64,000 nt of DNA, from assembly GCF_043099315.1 (NCBI RefSeq), contig NZ_CP170746.1. One strand, given 5' to 3'. This DNA comes from Chlorogloeopsis fritschii. GTDB taxonomy: Bacteria > Cyanobacteriota > Cyanobacteriia > Cyanobacteriales > Nostocaceae. The notes beneath the pieces are model-generated. The model made no database searches. It was not told where the DNA came from and was given only the letters and a program-made list of their open reading frames with translations. Made by a program: the position numbers and the translations under genes. Positions 25,940 to 33,278 of the stretch are shown here, one piece after another (the stretch's first letter is position 1; each line of letters opens with the position of its first letter).

Positions 25940-26662
25940 CTATTTGTAAACTCTTGCCCAATGAGTTGCTTTCCACAGACTAATAAACAAAGCAGCAGAA
26001 ACCAAGGCTCCCAAGTTCCATTTCACAGAATTCTTGATCAACTTCGTTCTCTGAGAAGACAGATTAGCTTGTGCTTGTGTCTGGATTTGTTCTTTAGCTT
26101 TAGAAAGTTCTGATAAAATTTTACTTTTTACTTCTTCAGGATTTTGATTATTTAATGAGCGACCTTGGCTTCTTAAAAAATTGTTAATTTGTTGGGGTGA
26201 GGCTTGACTGAGTTGCTTTTCTACTTGTTCAGCTTGAGAAATTTGTTGTTGCGAAACGGCATTTATTTGAGTAGTACTTGCGTTAGTGAGTCGGACAGTG
26301 TTAATAACTCCCAAAGGAATCATTAAGGAGAAAAATACTGCAAACAATAAAGTTAACCAAGACAGGAATTTCAAAATCCGAAATTCCCATTTGTTTCGCG
26401 CATATGTCTCTCCAAAAAATACCAATACTAATCCAATTAAAGGTACAGGTACTCGTTCGACAAGTGTTCCAAAAGTTTGAAATTCCCAAGCAGGATTCAT
26501 AAATCCTGGCGGTACAAACATTTCTATAATATCGAATATTGCTAATAGTAATAGACCATAACCAAGTATTCGTAAAATATTCATTGAATCTGCCTGTTTA
26601 TAGGCAAATTCTTGGAGTTCATTTAACACTGGCATGAATTTATCACTAGTTGATTTAGTCAT
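25940..26662 (-). CDS. HpsJ-like protein, cyanoexosortase A-associated
   Basis: 240 residues from ATG 26662, preceded by GAGGAAA. Membrane helices: ILGYGLLLLAIFDIIEMFV, VPVPLIGLVLVFFGETYA, FLSWLTLLFAVFFSLMIPLG and a last one near the C-terminus (NLGALVSAALFISLW). Between the third and fourth is a ~95-residue Gln/Ala/Ser-rich region that is probably a coiled coil (QISQAEQVEKQLSQASPQQI, EEVKSKILSELSKAKEQIQT). This layout fits HpsJ-type proteins, first described in hormogonium polysaccharide loci. Position directly downstream of a cyanoexosortase A gene supports the link. Biochemical role is not established. Confidence 0.75.
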   Translation of the reverse strand: MTKSTSDKFMPVLNELQEFAYKQADSMNILRILGYGLLLLAIFDIIEMFVPPGFMNPAWEFQTFGTLVERVPVPLIGLVLVFFGETYARNKWEFRILKFLSWLTLLFAVFFSLMIPLGVINTVRLTNASTTQINAVSQQQISQAEQVEKQLSQASPQQINNFLRSQGRSLNNQNPEEVKSKILSELSKAKEQIQTQAQANLSSQRTKLIKNSVKWNLGALVSAALFISLWKATHWARVYK

Positions 26663-26734
26663 TTTCCTCACACAATATATAAACAATATTTAGATGCATG
26701 AAAATTCAATAGGGGGCATCCCACTTTTTTAATC

Positions 26735-26753
26735 AATACCCTGGAAGGGTATT
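26735..26753. repeat. Perfect hairpin in the cyanoexosortase operon spacer
   Basis: AATACCCT-GGA-AGGGTATT, a perfect 8-bp stem, lies between the truncated partner gene and the HpsJ-like gene. No T-run follows on the minus strand, so a processing or stability role is more likely than termination. Confidence 0.5.
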
Positions 26754-26782
26754 GCCACACAAACAAAACTTGCCTACGCAGT

Positions 26783-26956
26783 CTATAAACACTCATAGCC
26801 TGTGGGCATTTTTGTAGAGACATAGTTACTGCTACTTGATTGTTCTGATTTTGGCTGACTTATATTTGTTGATAAAAATATCTTGATTAAAATTAATATG
26901 ATACTACTCAGGATAAAAGCTAAAAACGGAATTCGCAATTGTTGCCAATAAGCCAT
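26783..26956 (-). CDS. Short ORF after cyanoexosortase, possibly a truncated system-associated protein
   Basis: 57 residues: MAYWQQLRIPFLAFILSSII, then LILIKIFLSTNISQPKSEQS and a short polar tail ending at TAG 26785-26783. Its ATG overlaps the stop codon of the cyanoexosortase gene (TAATG), a typical coupled arrangement. One membrane helix near the N-terminus followed by a Ser/Gln-rich periplasmic start is how the cyanoexosortase A system-associated proteins begin, but those are normally ~200 residues. I infer a truncation; the 120 bases that follow contain no recognisable continuation. It could alternatively be a genuine small membrane protein. Confidence 0.5.
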   Translation of the reverse strand: MAYWQQLRIPFLAFILSSIILILIKIFLSTNISQPKSEQSSSSNYVSTKMPTGYECL

Positions 26957-27840
26957 TACTTTTTCAACTCCGTAGAATCTTGATTATTTTTTTCCTGCTG
27001 TCGAAGCAAGAAAACATAGAACAAAGTGAATACTATGACTTGAATCATGCCAAATATGAGAGAACCATCACCCTCGTGCCAGTAATTAAACGCTTGCAGG
27101 TTCTTCTGTGCAGATATTACAGCTAAGAGAGAAACTCGTATCCCGTTGATAATAAATCCCAAGGCGATCGCCATAACCAGCACTAAAGTTCTCTGTTTGC
27201 GATGAATGGGAAATACTAGCAAACAAATCACAGCAATGCCCAGCAGATAGCAGATGGATTCGATGCCTGAACATGCTGAATAAACCTTGACACTTCCTGT
27301 TGGTAAATTTATGAAAACTCCCTGTAGGGATACTTCAAAACCAGAGTACCAAAGCAGAAAAGCTGAAAATTTGGCTGTCAAGGGAGAAATATCAAACAGA
27401 GATGATAGCACTAACTTTGGGATGCCGAGAAAAAATAGGATAGTTAGTTCCTGCCAATATTGCTTTAAACCTTTAAAACCAGAAGCTAATAAACCAACAG
27501 CTAAACCAGAAATCAATGGTGACACGCGAAGAAAAATTTCTAGTAAGTCACCATGACCAAGAGTAGCACTTTGCCAAAGTACAACACCAATTAACAATCC
27601 ACCTAAAACGCTGGGAAAAATTCCACTTTCAAAATCAAGACTATGGCGTTTGTCTCCAAGTAGAGAAGCTACAGCTAACAAAAACAGTACACTCATTCCT
27701 ACTTGAGCAACATCTCCAGATTTCCAAGTCAGAGTTAGGTTAATTGCAATTAAACCGGCTCCTATTCCTAATAGCCATAACTGAGTATTTTTTGGTGATT
27801 TAACTTTGGTGAATGGAATCGTTTTACATTTAGATGTCAT
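26956..27840 (-). CDS. crtA: Cyanoexosortase A
   Basis: 294 residues, polytopic with about eight helices. Exosortases are membrane transpeptidases that recognise C-terminal PEP-CTERM-type sorting signals and cleave after them. The three catalytic residues are in place: Cys in VKVYSACSGIESICYLLG, Arg in GFIINGIRVSLLAVIS, and His in NYWHEGDGSLIFG. It is followed with an overlapping start by a short ORF and then by an HpsJ-like gene, the arrangement expected of the cyanoexosortase A system. I saw no PEP-CTERM substrate in this window, so its targets must lie elsewhere. The symbol follows family usage and is not the carotenoid gene of the same name. Confidence 0.88.
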   Translation of the reverse strand: MTSKCKTIPFTKVKSPKNTQLWLLGIGAGLIAINLTLTWKSGDVAQVGMSVLFLLAVASLLGDKRHSLDFESGIFPSVLGGLLIGVVLWQSATLGHGDLLEIFLRVSPLISGLAVGLLASGFKGLKQYWQELTILFFLGIPKLVLSSLFDISPLTAKFSAFLLWYSGFEVSLQGVFINLPTGSVKVYSACSGIESICYLLGIAVICLLVFPIHRKQRTLVLVMAIALGFIINGIRVSLLAVISAQKNLQAFNYWHEGDGSLIFGMIQVIVFTLFYVFLLRQQEKNNQDSTELKK

Positions 27841-28385
27841 TGAACTAACTGCGATCGCAACATCAAGTCGAATAGTAAAGTATGCGCATAGCTGTGTTCA
27901 CCCCCACTTTAAGCAAGCGTAAGTGTAGCTTAACTGGGCATACCCAGCAGCACCAATCAGTCATTGGCACTTAATTACTTAGTTGTTTTTTTACTTCACT
28001 TGTTAATTTAAGTTTCAGTAATTATCCCACAATAATATGTGACTAGTGATAATTTTAACTTTGTCAAAACTTTATCATTGGTTTTGACTAGACTTGATGA
28101 AATCTTTAATTTTATTTAAGAAAGCAGTAAGCCACAAAACTCCAGATTCTTTGGGATTTACCAATGAATAATTAGTAATATCGTATTGTAATAATTCTGT
28201 AAAGTTTATATTCTCTTAATTCTGTAAAATGTATTTAATATCACATTAAATTGTAGCGTAGTAGTCTTGATTATAGATAGTGTAGGTAACAATGGCATCA
28301 AAAATCATATTCGATGACGTAGTATTTTAAAAGCAAAAAAGGTGGGATTTTACCCACCTTTGGTTATTATCCACACTTATCTAAC
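27841..28385. other. AT-rich intergenic region
   Basis: 545 bases. The first 60 carry the cyanoexosortase promoter region and a GCGATCGC site. From 28000 to 28330 the sequence is strongly AT-rich with repeated AATTCTGTAAA(G/A)T motifs at ~28192 and ~28218. A terminator for the next minus-strand gene closes it (28335-28361). No ORF found. Confidence 0.5.
28335..28361 (-). terminator. Rho-independent terminator
   Basis: Perfect 9-bp stem AAAGGTGGG / CCCACCTTT with loop ATTTTA; on the minus strand it is followed by a run of six T. It lies 25 bases past the stop of the minus-strand gene ending at 28386. Confidence 0.85.
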
Positions 28386-28898
28386 TTACTTACGACCGCC
28401 CAACCACTTAGCTGCCGCCAATCCCAAAATTGCTCCGACGATAGGATTGCTGAGAAACTTCATAATCGCGGGTTGCTCTGCTAGTACTTCCCGGAAAACA
28501 TCGGGATGGTTGTGATAAGCAAAAGAGGCAAGTTTGCTTACATCATCAGCATTCATGCGGTTGGGGTGATGGGTGGAAAGCCCTAATTGTTGCTCTAGAT
28601 GGCGCTCATCCAGCCCTCTTTGCTTGAAGTGCTTGAAGAAGGCGCGTGCTACATCATCTCTTTCATTTGGTTTAATATTAGCGATCGCCTTTTGTAGTTC
28701 AGGCTCCATTTGGCTGGGAGGAATGCGCTCTGGATGTAAGGAGCGTTCAAACATTTGGCGACGTTGATCTAACGTGGTACGTTGAGCAAAATCATCAAAG
28801 TTTTGATACTCCTCGGTTGAAACATCATCGAGGGATTCGGTATTTCCTTGAGCCAAATCTCTCATAATTTGGCGTTTGTACTCATCGCTGCTAGTCAC
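28386..28898 (-). CDS. Conserved hypothetical protein with C-terminal hydrophobic tail
   Basis: 170 residues. I do not recognise a named domain. The N-terminal half is acidic and helical (YKRQIMRDLAQGNTESLDDV, RRQMFERSLHPERIPPSQME). The middle contains a helical bundle-like part (DDVARAFFKHFKQRGLDERH, LEQQLGLSTHHPNRMNADDV). The last ~22 residues (FLSNPIVGAILGLAAAKWLG) are a glycine/alanine-rich hydrophobic segment ending in basic residues, suggesting membrane association. It belongs to a series of separately terminated small minus-strand genes (28386-30670) that includes a CsbD stress protein; a stress-related role is only a guess. Confidence 0.7.
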   Translation of the reverse strand: MTSSDEYKRQIMRDLAQGNTESLDDVSTEEYQNFDDFAQRTTLDQRRQMFERSLHPERIPPSQMEPELQKAIANIKPNERDDVARAFFKHFKQRGLDERHLEQQLGLSTHHPNRMNADDVSKLASFAYHNHPDVFREVLAEQPAIMKFLSNPIVGAILGLAAAKWLGGRK

Positions 28899-28974
28899 TT
28901 TACTAATCTCCTTATTGCTGATCGTGAATCGCTAATAGCTAACTTTTAATTGCGGTGAATATTAGCTATTAACC

Positions 28975-29409
28975 CTACGTGTACTGAACCTGATTGGATT
29001 GAACATCATAGCGAGCTGTCAAAATCAGCTGCTTGTCTGGTGCATAAATCAAAACTGTCAAATCTTGATTGGGAAAGTTCTTCCGGAAACCTTCAACTAG
29101 GGATCTTGCTAAAGTACGCACTTCATTGGGGCGCACTTGTGGAGAAATCACAACACCTAGCTTGTTGTTGTCACGCACATAAACATCTTTAACTAAACCC
29201 CTAGATGTTTGCACAACCCAATTACCAAAACTTTGCCCAGCAGGGGTATTTCCTCGCTCTAATTGTGCGGCTACATCCCGACCAACTCCGGGTGGAGTTG
29301 TGGTACGGTCAACTTGAGCGACATTACCACCGCAGGCGGTAGTAATTGTTAGAACTAAAATCAAAACAAAAGCCGTTAAAATTTTACGACTCTGCTGTAG
29401 CAGATTCAT
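28975..29409 (-). CDS. Small lipoprotein, YhcN/YlaJ-like fold
   Basis: 144 residues. Signal peptide with n-region RK and h-region ILTAFVLILVLTITTAC; the lipobox TTAC predicts lipid attachment at Cys26. The mature part has LVKDVYVRDNNKLGVVISPQ, NEVRTLARSLVEGFRKNF and QDLTVLIYAPDKQLILTA, a beta-alpha-beta pattern like YhcN/YlaJ sporulation lipoproteins (BON-like). Cyanobacteria do not sporulate, and the role here is unknown. It is probably anchored to the periplasmic face of a membrane. Confidence 0.72.
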   Translation of the reverse strand: MNLLQQSRKILTAFVLILVLTITTACGGNVAQVDRTTTPPGVGRDVAAQLERGNTPAGQSFGNWVVQTSRGLVKDVYVRDNNKLGVVISPQVRPNEVRTLARSLVEGFRKNFPNQDLTVLIYAPDKQLILTARYDVQSNQVQYT

Positions 29410-29729
29410 TCTGATTACCTCCTTTAAAAACTATTGCCACACTAGACCTTATTTATTGTTATTTTCAAAGATTTGAATTGATAATTCTTGTCTTTATATG
29501 AGGTCTAGACAATCATTAATTAATATGGGAGCACTTTCTTTAAAATTAACCCTCATACTCAAGAAATAATTATGAGATGAAATAAAAAGCCCGCTTACGC
29601 GGACTTCTAAGAAACCGCGCATCTATTAAGCGCGTTTAGTTAGTAGTTCTGGTAATTCGGGTAATTTTCTAAAGTGAGAGTGCACCCTGTTTAACCTCGT
29701 TGAATTCTTGAACTTGAAGAAAATTAATT
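29410..29729. other. Intergenic region with two hairpins
   Basis: 320 bases between two minus-strand genes. One hairpin (29584-29604) is a probable terminator of the CsbD gene. A second, CGCGC-ATCTATTAA-GCGCG, lies at 29616-29634. The rest is AT-rich and should contain the promoter of the lipoprotein gene. Confidence 0.5.
29584..29604 (-). terminator. Probable terminator of the CsbD-like gene
   Basis: Stem GTCCGC / GCGGGC (one mismatch) with loop GTAA on the minus strand, followed by TTTTTATTT. It lies 126 bases beyond the CsbD stop codon. Confidence 0.6.
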
Positions 29730-29912
29730 CTAGTCAAGCTTTTTCTTGATATTGTCTTTTACGTCTTCAGTTGCATGACGTACTTCACTTTCTGCTTGTT
29801 TAGCTTTTCCTTCTGCTTTATCTTCTGGATCGCCAGTCACATTTCCCCATGCTTCTTGAGCTTTACCTTCTACATTTTTAGCTGTAGCTTTTGCTCTATC
29901 TTCTAAACTCAT
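29730..29912 (-). CDS. CsbD family stress protein
   Basis: 60 residues from ATG 29912, with AGGAGA upstream; the longer frame from 29948 has no such site. MSLEDRAKATAKNVEGKAQE, AWGNVTGDPEDKAEGKAKQA and SEVRHATEDVKDNIKKK are characteristic of CsbD: small, hydrophilic, Lys/Glu/Ala-rich, largely helical proteins induced by general stress. Molecular function is unknown. Confidence 0.9.
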   Translation of the reverse strand: MSLEDRAKATAKNVEGKAQEAWGNVTGDPEDKAEGKAKQAESEVRHATEDVKDNIKKKLD

Positions 29913-30134
29913 TTTTTTTCTCCTTATATTTATTGAATTTATCTTCAAAGTTGTTAATTCAACTTTGTTTTGTGATTACATTTACAAATTAACTGATTAC
30001 TTTTGTTATAGCCTTCCGCCATAGGATATATTATCGCTCTATGCTAAAAGAGATAGAAAATTAGATCCGGGGATCAATTAGTAATTATTGCTAAATATCG
30101 ATAAATATCAACTATTAACTACCATTAAATCAAT

Positions 30135-30163
30135 AAAAAACCCGGTTTTTTAAGAACCGGGTT
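30135..30163 (-). terminator. Rho-independent terminator of the repeat-protein gene
   Basis: Perfect stem AACCCGGTT (30139-30147) / AACCGGGTT (30155-30163), 7-base loop, followed on the minus strand by TTTTTTATTG. It is 43 bases past the stop codon at 30206. Confidence 0.85.
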
Positions 30164-30205
30164 CAGAAAGTTATGGGTATTATTTTTTATCTATCTAATC
30201 TCTAT

Positions 30206-30670
30206 CTAATCTAGAAAACCCATCAAATATTGAGAATCATCAATCTCATTTGATGCTACCGGACGATTACCCATTACAGAGTAGGTTTCAGAAATTACCA
30301 GTGAACTGGAAGCGATCGGGCGAATTCCCGATAAATTCATGCTGTCAACTACTTGAATAGTGTTTGCAGCAATGGGACGTATACCCATGATGTTCATTGT
30401 CTCTACAACTTGTAAGTTACTGGCAGAAATCGGACGTATGCCAGAAATTGAGACAGTTTCCGCAACCTCCAAGTCACTAGCACCAATCGGACGTATACCA
30501 GAAACAGCGAGGTTGTCACGGACTTCGAGTTTACCTGGCGAATCTAGCTGCACTGGTTGCTTCGTATTTGAGTTTTGACCCTGGTTATTTTCAAGTTCCA
30601 CAGTATCCCCCTTTAACTTTGCACGTTTTTGCCGAGGACTGACTCCTTTGCCAGTGCTGCTCATAGTCAT
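30206..30670 (-). CDS. Protein with five tandem 19-residue GIRPI repeats
   Basis: 154 residues from ATG 30670 (AGAGGTG lies upstream). I do not recognise a named domain. Residues ~1-45 are basic and polar (GKGVSPRQKRAKLKGD, NNQGQNSNTKQPVQ). From ~47 to 141 there are five back-to-back 19-residue repeats: LEVRDNLAVSGIRPIGASD, LEVAETVSISGIRPISASN, LQVVETMNIMGIRPIAANT, IQVVDSMNLSGIRPIASSS, LVISETYSVMGNRPVASNE. Each has a hydrophobic strand-like half, then G-(I/N)-R-P-(I/V)-x-A/S. The end is DDSQYLMGFLD. No signal peptide is seen, so it is cytoplasmic. The regular period suggests a solenoid or an array of binding sites. It has its own promoter region and a strong terminator. Confidence 0.88.
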   Translation of the reverse strand: MTMSSTGKGVSPRQKRAKLKGDTVELENNQGQNSNTKQPVQLDSPGKLEVRDNLAVSGIRPIGASDLEVAETVSISGIRPISASNLQVVETMNIMGIRPIAANTIQVVDSMNLSGIRPIASSSLVISETYSVMGNRPVASNEIDDSQYLMGFLD

Positions 30671-30938
30671 AAATCACACACCTCTAAATTATTAAGGAAT
30701 TTTTAGAATATTTTTGAGAAGTCAAAATTTTCCTAATATATTTAGAGTTTAACTTTAAAAAACATTCTATATGTATAACTTTATTTAAAAGCTATACATA
30801 AGTCTTATTAATATTAAAGCTTTTTGCAATAAATTAAGAGATATTAAAATAATTTTTCAGTGTGATAAAGATGTGCATTGTGATTTGGTCAAAGTATGTA
30901 TTCGCTACTATAAGGTTGGGTATCTATAGCAAAACTGT

Positions 30939-32936
30939 ATGACAGAATTTTGTCTTCAAGCTCCCTTTAGTCCAACAGGCGATCAACCCCAAGCGATCGC
31001 TCAACTTGCAGCAAGTATTCAAGCAGGTCATCATTATCAAACATTACTAGGAGCTACGGGAACCGGGAAGACATTCACGATCGCATCAGTAATTGAGAAA
31101 GTTGGCAAACCGACTCTAGTTCTGGCACATAACAAAACTCTGGCTGCCCAGCTGTGTAACGAGTTGCGGGAGTTTTTTCCTAAGAACGCTGTTGAGTATT
31201 TCGTGAGTTACTACGATTATTATCAGCCAGAGGCTTATATTCCTGTTACTGATACGTATATTGAAAAAACCGCTTCAATTAACGATGAGATTGATATGTT
31301 GCGGCACTCGGCAACGCGATCGCTGTTCGAGCGTCGTGATGTGATTGTAGTTGCTTCAATTAGCTGTATCTACGGCTTGGGAATTCCTGCCGAATACCTC
31401 AAAGCTGCGATACCCTTCCAAGTGGGAATGGAAGTTAATCAACGGGAGATTTTACGAGATTTAGCATCGGTACAGTACAGTCGCAACGATTTGGAAATTG
31501 GCAGGGGAAGATTTCGGGTTCGGGGTGATGTGCTGGAAATTGGCCCGGCGTATGAAGATCGTATTATTCGGATTGAGTTCTTTGGCGATGAAATAGACGC
31601 TATCCGTTATGTCGATCCGGTAACAGGTGAAATTCTCCAGAGTTTGCAAGCAGTGAATCTTTACCCTGCACGTCACTTTGTCACCCCAGAAGACAGGTTA
31701 GAAGAAGCTTGTGATGCGATCGCTCAAGAATTAAAAGAGCGCAAAGCCGAATTAGAGGCGGCAGGAAAATTACTAGAAGCGCAACGTATAGATCAGCGGA
31801 CACGCTATGACTTAGAAATGCTCCGAGAAGTCGGTTACTGCAACGGTGTCGAAAACTATTCCCGTCACTTAGCAGGAAGACTAGCAGGAGAACCGCCAGA
31901 GTGTTTGGTTGATTATTTCCCTAAAGATTGGCTGTTGGTAATCGATGAATCTCACGTCACTGTGCCGCAAATTCGCGGTATGTACAACGGCGATCAAGCT
32001 AGGAAAAAAGTATTAATAGAGCATGGTTTTCGCTTACCTAGTGCTGCCGATAACCGCCCTTTGAAAGCAGAAGAATTTTGGGCAAAGGTAAATCAATGTG
32101 TTTTTGTTTCTGCGACTCCAGGAGACTGGGAAATAGAAGTTTCTCAAGATCATGTGATAGAGCAAATTATTCGCCCCACTGGTGTAATAGATCCAGAAAT
32201 TATTGTTCGTCCGACAGAAGGGCAAATTGATGATTTGTTAGGTGAAATCAAAGATAGGGTAGATCTCCACGAGCGGGTGTTGGTGACAACCTTAACAAAG
32301 CGCATGGCGGAAGATTTAACCGAGTACCTGCAAGAAAATAGTATTCGGGTGAGGTATTTGCATTCAGAAATTAATTCCATTGAAAGAATCGAAATTATCC
32401 AAGACTTACGCGATGCTAAGTTTGATGTCTTAGTTGGTGTGAACTTACTGCGAGAAGGATTAGACTTACCGGAAGTTTCCTTAGTGGCAATTTTAGATGC
32501 AGACAAAGAGGGTTTTTTACGTGCAGAGCGTTCTTTAATTCAAACTATCGGCAGAGCAGCACGTCACATTCGCGGACAAGCAATTATGTATGCCGATAAC
32601 CTCACCGATAGCATGATTAAAGCTATTGATGAAACAGAGCGCCGTCGCGGTATTCAAATGGCATACAACCGGATGCACGGAATTACACCGCAACCAATAG
32701 TCAAGAAATCGAGTAACGCAATTTTATCTTTCTTGGAAGTATCGCGAAGGTTGAATGCTCAAGAGTTAGAAACAGTCGAGCAACATATAGATGAATTGCC
32801 GTTAGAAAACATTCCAGAATTGATTACTCAACTAGAAGCACAGATGAAAGAAGCGGCGAAGAAATTAGAATTTGAGGAGGCGGCAAAGTTACGCGATCGC
32901 ATTAAGCATCTGCGTGATAAGTTAGTGGGAAGGTAA
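30939..32936 (+). CDS. uvrB: Excinuclease ABC subunit B (UvrB)
   Basis: 665 residues, full length. UvrB is the damage-verifying helicase of nucleotide excision repair, loaded by UvrA and recruiting UvrC. Walker A is in LLGATGTGKTFTIASV; the beta-hairpin region is YYDYYQPEAYIPVTDTYIEK; the Walker B-like DESH is in LLVIDESHVTVPQ; helicase motif VI is in QTIGRAARHIRGQ. The C-terminal UVR domain that binds UvrC is present (QMKEAAKKLEFEEAAKLRDR). ATG 30939 opens directly with the family N-terminus. It stands alone; a long AT-rich leader precedes it. Confidence 0.98.
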   Translation: MTEFCLQAPFSPTGDQPQAIAQLAASIQAGHHYQTLLGATGTGKTFTIASVIEKVGKPTLVLAHNKTLAAQLCNELREFFPKNAVEYFVSYYDYYQPEAYIPVTDTYIEKTASINDEIDMLRHSATRSLFERRDVIVVASISCIYGLGIPAEYLKAAIPFQVGMEVNQREILRDLASVQYSRNDLEIGRGRFRVRGDVLEIGPAYEDRIIRIEFFGDEIDAIRYVDPVTGEILQSLQAVNLYPARHFVTPEDRLEEACDAIAQELKERKAELEAAGKLLEAQRIDQRTRYDLEMLREVGYCNGVENYSRHLAGRLAGEPPECLVDYFPKDWLLVIDESHVTVPQIRGMYNGDQARKKVLIEHGFRLPSAADNRPLKAEEFWAKVNQCVFVSATPGDWEIEVSQDHVIEQIIRPTGVIDPEIIVRPTEGQIDDLLGEIKDRVDLHERVLVTTLTKRMAEDLTEYLQENSIRVRYLHSEINSIERIEIIQDLRDAKFDVLVGVNLLREGLDLPEVSLVAILDADKEGFLRAERSLIQTIGRAARHIRGQAIMYADNLTDSMIKAIDETERRRGIQMAYNRMHGITPQPIVKKSSNAILSFLEVSRRLNAQELETVEQHIDELPLENIPELITQLEAQMKEAAKKLEFEEAAKLRDRIKHLRDKLVGR

Positions 32937-33012
32937 GCTAAACAAAAGTTAGATCTTTGGCAGACATAGGTATCCGTAATTATCTTTCCTTTTTCCTGCT
33001 TCCATCTAGACC

Positions 33013-33066
33013 CCCGCAATTCCCCCACCGCCAACGCTTCGCGTGTGGCGGTGGGGGAATTGCGGG
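33013..33066. repeat. Large perfect inverted repeat (21-bp arms) between uvrB and the TnpB element
   Basis: Left arm 33013-33033, right arm 33046-33066; all 21 positions pair. The arm reads CCCGCAATTCCCCCACCGCC plus A. The 12-base centre (ACGCTTCGCGTG) pairs further as ACGC / GCGT, giving ~25 bp with one bulge. No T-run follows. It may be a palindromic repeat or a structural end of the adjacent IS200/IS605-type element. Confidence 0.85.
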
Positions 33067-33100
33067 ACAATCTTGGGGGTTCAATGCCCCTAAGATTGTC
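33066..33100. repeat. Second hairpin at the left side of the TnpB element
   Basis: Arms GACAATCTT-GGGG and CCCC-T-AAGATTGTC around a TTCAATG loop, with one unpaired base in each arm. It starts at the last base of the previous palindrome and ends three bases before the stop codon of the RHH gene. Subterminal hairpins of this size are the recognition structures at IS200/IS605 ends; it could alternatively terminate the RHH transcript. Confidence 0.7.
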
Positions 33101-33103
33101 AAA

Positions 33104-33244
33104 TCAAGGCTTTTTAATCTTCTTTTTAAGACTACGGATAAATTCACGGATTACCTCTGTTTGAGTTCTATTCTCTTGCTGACAGTAATTTTTAAGGATT
33201 TCTAATTCTTGTTCTGGAAGTCTGATATCTATGCGTGTAGTCAT
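33104..33244 (-). CDS. Ribbon-helix-helix (CopG/Arc-type) protein next to tnpB
   Basis: 46 residues from ATG 33244: MTTRIDIRLPEQELEILKNY, then CQQENRTQTEVIREFIRSLK and a Lys-rich end. The pattern of one strand (TRIDIRL) followed by two helices with TQTEVIREFIR is the ribbon-helix-helix fold of CopG-type repressors. It is divergent from tnpB with 34 bases between the start codons, so it can cover the tnpB promoter. Similar small RHH genes accompany TnpB elements in cyanobacteria; it probably represses the element. Confidence 0.75.
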   Translation of the reverse strand: MTTRIDIRLPEQELEILKNYCQQENRTQTEVIREFIRSLKKKIKKP

Positions 33245-33278
33245 ACAAATGTACGGATTAATGCTGTACAATATTTGT

